From assembly GCA_017405675.1 (NCBI GenBank), contig JAFRAB010000021.1, positions 1 to 33,709 of the forward strand: a stretch of 33,709 nt of DNA, in the 5' to 3' direction. The notes under the pieces were generated by a model, which ran no database searches, was not told the DNA's origin, and saw nothing but the letters and a program-made list of their open reading frames with translations. Positions 29,071 through 33,709 of this stretch are shown here, one piece after another (position 1 is the stretch's first letter; the number at the start of each line of letters is the position of its first letter). This DNA is from Erysipelotrichaceae bacterium (GTDB taxonomy: Bacteria; Bacillota_I; Bacilli_A; Erysipelotrichales; Erysipelotrichaceae). Both the position numbers and the translations under genes were made by a program.

Positions 29071-29516
29071 AATTCTGCGATTACCTCCTCATATCTTTCG
29101 CCATAAGCCTTTAGTTTCAGGGTACGGCTGTCATCATCATTTATCGTGAACTCTATGTTCAGCAGTTCCTCAGGCAGAACATATTCTATGAAATTGGCCC
29201 ATTCTATGACACAGACGCCATCAGATTCAATGTATTCATCAAAACCCAGATCCTGCGTGATGTTTTCCAGACGGTAGGCATCAATATGATAAAGCGGCAG
29301 TCTGCCTTTGTATTCCTTCATGATGGTGAAGGTCGGAGAAGTAACCTTTTTATCAATGCCTAAACCTCTGGCCAGTCCCTGGGTAAATGTCGTCTTCCCA
29401 GCACCCAGATCACCGCTTAAAGTGATTAGGGTATTGGCTTTAACGATCTCTCCCAGCCTGTAAGCCAGATCCTGTGTTTCTTTCCGTGTCTTAGTAACAA
29501 CAAATAATTCCTTCAT
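29058..29516 (-). CDS. tsaE: tRNA t6A synthesis ATPase TsaE
   Basis: P-loop ATPase that resets the TsaBD complex between cycles. Walker A is GDLGAGKTTF; SPTFTIMKEY and the YHIDAYRL strand, VIEWANF and the hydrophobic C-terminal strand are typical. About 152 residues, the usual size. Two in-frame ATGs exist: AGCAGGT abuts the first (29522) and is six bases before the second (29516), so the second is preferred. It follows ogt by a few bases and overlaps tsaB. Confidence 0.95.
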   Translation of the reverse strand: MKELFVVTKTRKETQDLAYRLGEIVKANTLITLSGDLGAGKTTFTQGLARGLGIDKKVTSPTFTIMKEYKGRLPLYHIDAYRLENITQDLGFDEYIESDGVCVIEWANFIEYVLPEELLNIEFTINDDDSRTLKLKAYGERYEEVIAELCTR

Positions 29517-29527
29517 GTTCATACCTG

Positions 29528-29995
29528 CTAATTATAGTCCATTTTCCAGCCGCCTTCCAACTTCAGCAGCTGTTTTTTAATATTTATGTCCGGAGTATAT
29601 CCTCCGATTGAGCCATCATTGGAAATGACTCGATGGCATGGAATGACGATCATGTGGTGATTGCGGTGAACTGCCTGGCCTGTAGCCTGAAAGCCCCTGT
29701 TATTACCTGCCATGATGGTAAGGTCCTTATAGCTTACAGTTGAACCGTAAGGGACCTTCAGTAATGCATTATACACCCTTTTCTGAAAAGGCGTTCCAGT
29801 AATTTTCAAAGGAAGGTCAAACTCAGTCCTTTGTCCCGCAAAATACTGCTGCAGCTGTCTGACCGCTTCCTCTGTCTGCGTATTTGAAACAGCGTATTCT
29901 TCTTCATAAGCCAGTGATACCTTTGTAATGCCTTCACCGTCACTGACTATCTGTAATAATCCCACCGGGCTTTTATAATAACTCTTAAAATTCAT
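29528..29995 (-). CDS. ogt: methylated-DNA-[protein]-cysteine S-methyltransferase
   Basis: Removes O6-alkyl groups from guanine in a one-time reaction on its own cysteine. The active-site IPCHRVI is present, preceded by the arginine-finger region FQATGQAVHRNHHM and the helix-turn-helix VPYGSTVSYKDL. About 155 residues, a normal Ogt/MGMT length. The frame can be opened by a TTG at 30001, but the ATG at 29995 is more likely; it overlaps the yggS end by 11 bases. The usual catalytic-loop residues are intact. Confidence 0.94.
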   Translation of the reverse strand: MNFKSYYKSPVGLLQIVSDGEGITKVSLAYEEEYAVSNTQTEEAVRQLQQYFAGQRTEFDLPLKITGTPFQKRVYNALLKVPYGSTVSYKDLTIMAGNNRGFQATGQAVHRNHHMIVIPCHRVISNDGSIGGYTPDINIKKQLLKLEGGWKMDYN

Positions 29996-30608
29996 CGTCA
30001 AACATTATACGCCCCAGTCTGAGCATATTACTCCCTTCCTCAAGTGCAATTTCATAGTCTGAAGACATACCCATTGACAGATATTTCACATCATGGCAGT
30101 TACTCTCAAGTTTGTCAAAAAGTGCTTTCCCCTTATGGAAAACCTCAGTTATCCTCTTTCTGTCATCAGTATGAGGACCAATCACCATTATACCCCTGAT
30201 CCTGACGTTTGACAGGTCAGAGTATTTGCATACAATATCTTCAGCTTCATCATATCTGAAACCGTATTTGGTCTCTTCCTCAGCAATATTTACCTGCAGC
30301 AGAACATCAGTGACCTTACCCTGCTTTTCTGCTTCCCTGTTTATTGTCAGCAGCAGCTTTTCACTGTCAACGGACTGAATCATTTCACAGCATCTGACAG
30401 CGTCCCGTACCTTATTTGTCTGAAGATGTCCGATGAAATGCCAGTGCATATCAGTCATATCATTATTCAGCTTTTGTTTAAGCTCCTGCATTCTGTTTTC
30501 ACCGAAAACACGAAACCCCATATCATACAGCCTCCTAATTTCCTCTGCAGAATGGTTCTTGGTTACCACTACAATATTGTCCCTGAGCTTCAGCAATTCC
30601 GTTTTCAT
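29985..30608 (-). CDS. PLP homeostasis protein YggS/YlmE family
   Basis: A 207-residue pyridoxal-phosphate-binding TIM-barrel protein of the YggS/PLPBP family, which controls free PLP. The PLP lysine is in IVVVTKNHSAEEI; FGENRMQELKQK, WHFIGHLQTNKVR, LLQVNIAEEETKYGF and LSMGMSSDYEIALEEGSNMLRLG are family marks. The N-terminus is a little shorter than usual. No Shine-Dalgarno precedes the ATG at 30608; instead a perfect TATAAT stands six bases before it, predicting a leaderless mRNA. First gene of the run through ogt, tsaE, tsaB, rimI and tsaD. Confidence 0.95.
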   Translation of the reverse strand: MKTELLKLRDNIVVVTKNHSAEEIRRLYDMGFRVFGENRMQELKQKLNNDMTDMHWHFIGHLQTNKVRDAVRCCEMIQSVDSEKLLLTINREAEKQGKVTDVLLQVNIAEEETKYGFRYDEAEDIVCKYSDLSNVRIRGIMVIGPHTDDRKRITEVFHKGKALFDKLESNCHDVKYLSMGMSSDYEIALEEGSNMLRLGRIMFDDEF

Positions 30609-30614
30609 ATTACT

Positions 30615-30620
30615 ATTATA
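30615..30620 (-). promoter_or_regulatory. -10 box of a predicted leaderless promoter, yggS operon
   Basis: A perfect TATAAT on the minus strand with six bases (AGTAAT) to the ATG, so +1 would be the start codon. The best -35 at a 17-base spacer is TTTCAA, a weak match. Confidence 0.62.
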
Positions 30621-30674
30621 TTACTATGTAATTTATTTTGAAAAATTATTGCGAATATCAGGCTATTATGATAT

Positions 30675-30680
30675 TATAAT
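30675..30680 (+). promoter_or_regulatory. -10 box upstream of the Mn2+ riboswitch
   Basis: TATAAT on the plus strand; initiation about seven bases later would be at the first base of the aptamer P1 stem. A TTGCGA at 30649-30654 could be the -35, but the spacer would be 20 bases. Confidence 0.6.
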
Positions 30681-30838
30681 GAGCGGCTGAGGGAGTAGTT
30701 TACGCTTCCTAGTGTGATATGTCAACAGCACTGGTTAATAACCTGGCATATCTTAATAGACGAGACTCAGCACAGTTTGTTTAGCTGTGCGCGTGAAATG
30801 AAGTTTCCCTGCACAGAGATTGTGAAAGGGATTTTTTA
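30681..30838 (+). promoter_or_regulatory. yybP-ykoY (Mn2+) riboswitch with terminator
   Basis: The aptamer is closed by P1 GCTGAG (30686-30691) with CTCAGC (30766-30771). Just inside P1 are the conserved GGGAGTAG and, at the other end, GACGAGA; the second arm is GATATGTCA with TGGCATATC. A terminator follows: TTCCCT pairs with AGGGA around CACA/TGTG (30805-30831), then six U. CTGTGC (30785-30790) can pair with GCACAG at 30770-30775 or at 30811-30816. Because P1 shares bases 30770-30771 with the first copy, a formed (Mn2+-bound) P1 would leave CTGTGC free to open the terminator, giving an ON switch. The mechanism is inference; the class assignment rests on motif and context. Confidence 0.85.
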
Positions 30839-30856
30839 TTCCCTATTGGAGGTTCT

Positions 30857-33550
30857 ATGAATTACTATTTGAAATCAGTGGAAGAAACCTTAAAGGAAGT
30901 TGATTCCACTACTGAGGGTCTCAGCAGCGCCGAAGCATCTAGACGTCTGGAAGCCAACGGCAAGAACAAGTTAGCTGAGCCTCCTAAGAAAACATTTGTT
31001 CAGAAATTTATTGATTCCCTGAAAGACCCTATGATCATGATGCTGCTGGCTGCTGCTGTCTTATCAGCAATCACAACAGTCTATCAGAATGTTGCACAGG
31101 GGGCCAATGAATCATATGCCGATCTGTTCATCATCCTGTTCGTTGTTACCGTAAATACCCTGTTAGGTATCTTACAGGAAAGCAAGGCTGAACAGGCCAT
31201 CGATGCCTTAAAGGAAATGACTGCTGCCACCAGCAAGGTCCTGCGTGACGGTCAGATGGAAATCCTGAAATCCGAAGACATCGTTGTCGGTGACGTGGTT
31301 ATTCTGGAAGCCGGCGATGCCATTCCGGCAGACTGCCGTATCATTGATAACCATTCATTAAAGGTTGAAGAAGCAGCCTTAACCGGTGAAAGCGTCCCTG
31401 TCAACAAGATCCTTGATATCCTGATGCTGAAGGAAAACGCACTTGACATTCCTTTAGGTGACAGAACAAACATGCTCTACAGCGGTTCAACCATCGTTTA
31501 CGGACGTGGCGCCGGTGTGGTAGTAGCTACAGGCATGGATACCGAAATGGGCAAGATCGCCAACGCTCTTAACGAAGCTGAAGATGAAAAGACTCCTCTG
31601 CAGAAGAAGATGGCCGAGCTGTCAACAGTCTTAACCAAGCTGGTTATCGGCATCAGCGTCTTCGTATTTATCTTCGGTGTCGTCAGAGCTCTGATAAACG
31701 GAACTCATCACGATATCATTTCCGTAATACTTGAGACATTCATCATGGCCGTTGCCTTAGCCGTAGCCGCCATTCCTGAAGGTCTGCCTGCTGTTGTAAC
31801 AATCATTCTGTCCATCGGTGTAACAGCCATGGCCAAGCGTAATGCCCTGATCAGAAAGCTTACCGCTGTTGAAACCCTGGGCTGTACCCAGATCATCTGT
31901 TCAGACAAGACCGGTACACTGACCCAGAATAAAATGACGGTTGTTGACGAGTACACTCCTAATAAGGAACTGCTGGCAACCGGCATGGCCTTATGTTCCG
32001 ATGCCATAATCGAAGAAGGTCAGAAGGAATCTCAGGGCGAACCTACAGAAGCCGCTCTGGTAAACTATGCTTTCAAGAACGAACTGCCTAGATACAGACT
32101 GACCGTTGAACAGCCTCGTATCGGCGAAGCACCGTTCGATTCAATGCGTAAGATGATGTCAACCGTACATCAGAAAGATAACGGATATATTCAGTACACC
32201 AAGGGTGCCAGTGAAATGGTACTCGAACACTGCACTCATTATCTTAACAGTAATAATGAAGTTGAAGAATTAACTGAAGACGTCAAGAAGGAAATCCTCA
32301 GAAACGTCAAGCTGTATGCGGACAGAGCCTTAAGAGTATTAAGCTGTGCCTACAGAACATATGATAAGTTACCAGCTGATTTCGATGCTGAAACACTGGA
32401 AAACAACCTGATCTACATCGGTTTCGTCGGCATGATCGACCCTTGCCGTCCGGAAGTATACGACGCCATCAAGGAATGCCGTGCTGCCGGTATCAGACCT
32501 GTAATGATCACAGGCGACCACATTGATACAGCAGTAGCCATCGGTAAGGATCTGGGTATCATCACAGATGCTTCCGAAGCCAAGGTCGGCGCTGAAATGG
32601 AACAGATGAGTGACAAAGAGCTGGTTGAAACCGTTAAGAAGGTTTCCGTCTGGGCCCGTGTTCAGCCTGAACACAAGACCAGAATCGTCAAAGCCTTCAA
32701 GAGCATGGGTTATGTCGTAGCCATGACCGGTGACGGTGTCAACGATGCCCCAAGCATCAAGGCCGCCGATATCGGCATGGGTATGGGCATTACCGGCACT
32801 GACGTAACAAAAGGCGTCAGTGACATGGTACTGGCTGATGACAACTTCGCTACTATCGTTAACGCTGTCGAAGAAGGACGTAAGATCTACGACAATGTCC
32901 GTAAGGTCCTGCAGTTCCAGCTTTCTACAAACATGTCTGAGGTTGTGACCGTATTTGCAGCCAGCGCTATGGGATTTGAGATCCTCACCCCTGCTCATCT
33001 GTTATGGGTCAACATGGTAACCGACAGTGCCCCGGGCCTGGCTCTGGGCATGGAAAAAGCTGAAGAAGGCTTAATGAGAAGAAAACCTAGAAGTTCAGAT
33101 GAATCAGTATTCGCCAACGGTGCCGGCGTAGACATGGTCTTACAGGGTATCTTCATGGCAGCTCTGGTCATTGGCAGTTTCTTCATCGGTGACTACATTC
33201 AGAAAGGTTCCATCGATTTCAAGGATCTGGTTGCCAACGGTTCTGCAGACGGCATGACCATGGCCTTCCTGACCTGCAACTTCGTTGAAATGTTCCACGC
33301 CATGAGCATGAGAACACAGAGAGGCAATCTCTTTAAGATGAAGACCGTTAACTGGTGGCTGTTTGGAGCACTTGCTCTGACCACTGTATTAACGATCGGT
33401 GTCATCTATATTCCATTCTTCAGAGATCTGTTCGGTTTCACCGCTGTATCATTCAAGGAATTCGCCATCGCCTTCGGCCTGGCCTTCTCCGTAATACCGG
33501 TACTTGAGATCTTCAAATGGATTTTCAGACTGGCCGATAAAAATAAGTAA
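30857..33550 (+). CDS. P-type cation-transporting ATPase (PMR1/YoaB-like; Ca2+/Mn2+ export)
   Basis: An 897-residue P2A-type ATPase that pumps divalent cations out of the cytoplasm. The phosphorylation site is D350 in CSDKTGTLTQNKM; the actuator loop TGES is at 176-179; MITGDH and MTGDGVNDAPSIKAADIGMGM form the nucleotide/hinge regions. Ion-site residues are visible in TM4 (E308 in AIPEGLP) and TM6 (N and D in VNMVTDSAPGLALG), as in Ca2+/Mn2+ pumps of the PMR1 type. About ten membrane helices, full length. GGAGG stands four bases before the ATG. Expression lies behind a Mn2+ riboswitch, as for Lactococcus YoaB and pneumococcal MgtA, so Mn2+ efflux is the likely main role, with Ca2+ also possible. 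Confidence 0.94.
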   Translation: MNYYLKSVEETLKEVDSTTEGLSSAEASRRLEANGKNKLAEPPKKTFVQKFIDSLKDPMIMMLLAAAVLSAITTVYQNVAQGANESYADLFIILFVVTVNTLLGILQESKAEQAIDALKEMTAATSKVLRDGQMEILKSEDIVVGDVVILEAGDAIPADCRIIDNHSLKVEEAALTGESVPVNKILDILMLKENALDIPLGDRTNMLYSGSTIVYGRGAGVVVATGMDTEMGKIANALNEAEDEKTPLQKKMAELSTVLTKLVIGISVFVFIFGVVRALINGTHHDIISVILETFIMAVALAVAAIPEGLPAVVTIILSIGVTAMAKRNALIRKLTAVETLGCTQIICSDKTGTLTQNKMTVVDEYTPNKELLATGMALCSDAIIEEGQKESQGEPTEAALVNYAFKNELPRYRLTVEQPRIGEAPFDSMRKMMSTVHQKDNGYIQYTKGASEMVLEHCTHYLNSNNEVEELTEDVKKEILRNVKLYADRALRVLSCAYRTYDKLPADFDAETLENNLIYIGFVGMIDPCRPEVYDAIKECRAAGIRPVMITGDHIDTAVAIGKDLGIITDASEAKVGAEMEQMSDKELVETVKKVSVWARVQPEHKTRIVKAFKSMGYVVAMTGDGVNDAPSIKAADIGMGMGITGTDVTKGVSDMVLADDNFATIVNAVEEGRKIYDNVRKVLQFQLSTNMSEVVTVFAASAMGFEILTPAHLLWVNMVTDSAPGLALGMEKAEEGLMRRKPRSSDESVFANGAGVDMVLQGIFMAALVIGSFFIGDYIQKGSIDFKDLVANGSADGMTMAFLTCNFVEMFHAMSMRTQRGNLFKMKTVNWWLFGALALTTVLTIGVIYIPFFRDLFGFTAVSFKEFAIAFGLAFSVIPVLEIFKWIFRLADKNK

Positions 33551-33626
33551 TTTAAAACCCGCATTCATATTGATACGTACCCTGTCAAGTAGACAGCGGA
33601 AATAATTAAATCTCAGAGTATATGAT

Positions 33627-33675
33627 AACCATCTGTAATCGCAGATATCTGTGATGCAGATGGTTTTCTTTATTA
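33627..33675 (+). terminator. intrinsic terminator downstream of the P-type ATPase gene
   Basis: AACCATCTG (33627-33635) pairs with CAGATGGTT (33657-33665), with a smaller palindrome AGATATCT in the loop, followed by TTTCTTTATT. It is 77 bases past the ATPase stop. The bases between hold a small hairpin CTGTC-AAGTA-GACAG and no gene. Confidence 0.75.
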
Positions 33676-33709
33676 GATCAATGTAGCCTGTGTTTTAAGA
33701 CTCTCCAGA

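Noticed and set aside
32369..32998. 209-codon open frame on the minus strand opposite the P-type ATPase
   Set aside because: Shadow of conserved ATPase codons; no start signals or recognisable domain.
33551..33626. Hairpin CTGTC-AAGTA-GACAG after the ATPase gene, similar in feel to an insertion-sequence end
   Set aside because: No transposase fragment, no second end and no target duplication are visible before the window stops, so I do not call a mobile element.

Overview
The window is a dense chromosomal segment of a low-GC, Gram-positive bacterium (Bacillota). The evidence is: strong GGAGG-type ribosome binding sites, many TTG/GTG starts, a T-box leader before asnS, a yybP-ykoY (Mn2+) riboswitch, a Rex repressor with Rex boxes, and the pcrA-ligA gene pair. 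The gene set would fit Erysipelotrichia, but that is a weak guess. UGA is used as a stop. I see no rRNA, tRNA, CRISPR array, complete insertion sequence or phage gene, and no gene-free stretch over 300 bases.

Left part (1-11757), all minus strand. In transcription order: pcrA, ligA, an unknown membrane protein, rlmD and an ASCH-domain gene form one run ending in a terminator. Then come glgA and gpmI, each followed by a terminator (gpmI also has a clear promoter of its own), a second RlmC/RlmD-type 23S rRNA uracil methyltransferase without a TRAM domain, and the first codons of a gene cut by the window edge. GlgA carries an extra C-terminal SCP2-like domain.

Middle part. A plus-strand operon (11837-14738) encodes an rRNA-type methyltransferase, an RluA-type pseudouridine synthase and a VanY-like protein whose catalytic residues are changed. 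It meets, at a bidirectional terminator, a minus-strand heterodimeric ABC exporter with a palindrome over its -10 box. Further right on the minus strand are a protein with a helical N-terminus and a TerD-like domain behind a structured leader, then a run of an amidase-fold membrane protein, an ABC-F ATPase and a YgjP-type metalloprotein.

Right part. The minus-strand run yggS, ogt, tsaE, tsaB, rimI, tsaD (tRNA t6A synthesis) is followed by rex, which has two Rex boxes, and T-box-controlled asnS. Divergent from yggS is a Mn2+ riboswitch driving a P-type cation ATPase.

Most notable points: (1) three genes have a -10 box exactly six bases before the ATG and no Shine-Dalgarno, which predicts leaderless mRNAs; (2) a GlgA-SCP2 fusion; (3) two peptidoglycan-hydrolase-fold proteins that seem to have lost catalytic residues; (4) several terminators that abut or overlap the start signals of the next gene. 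I did not find a clearly new multi-gene defence or mobile system; the novelty is in domain fusions, pseudoenzymes and regulation.
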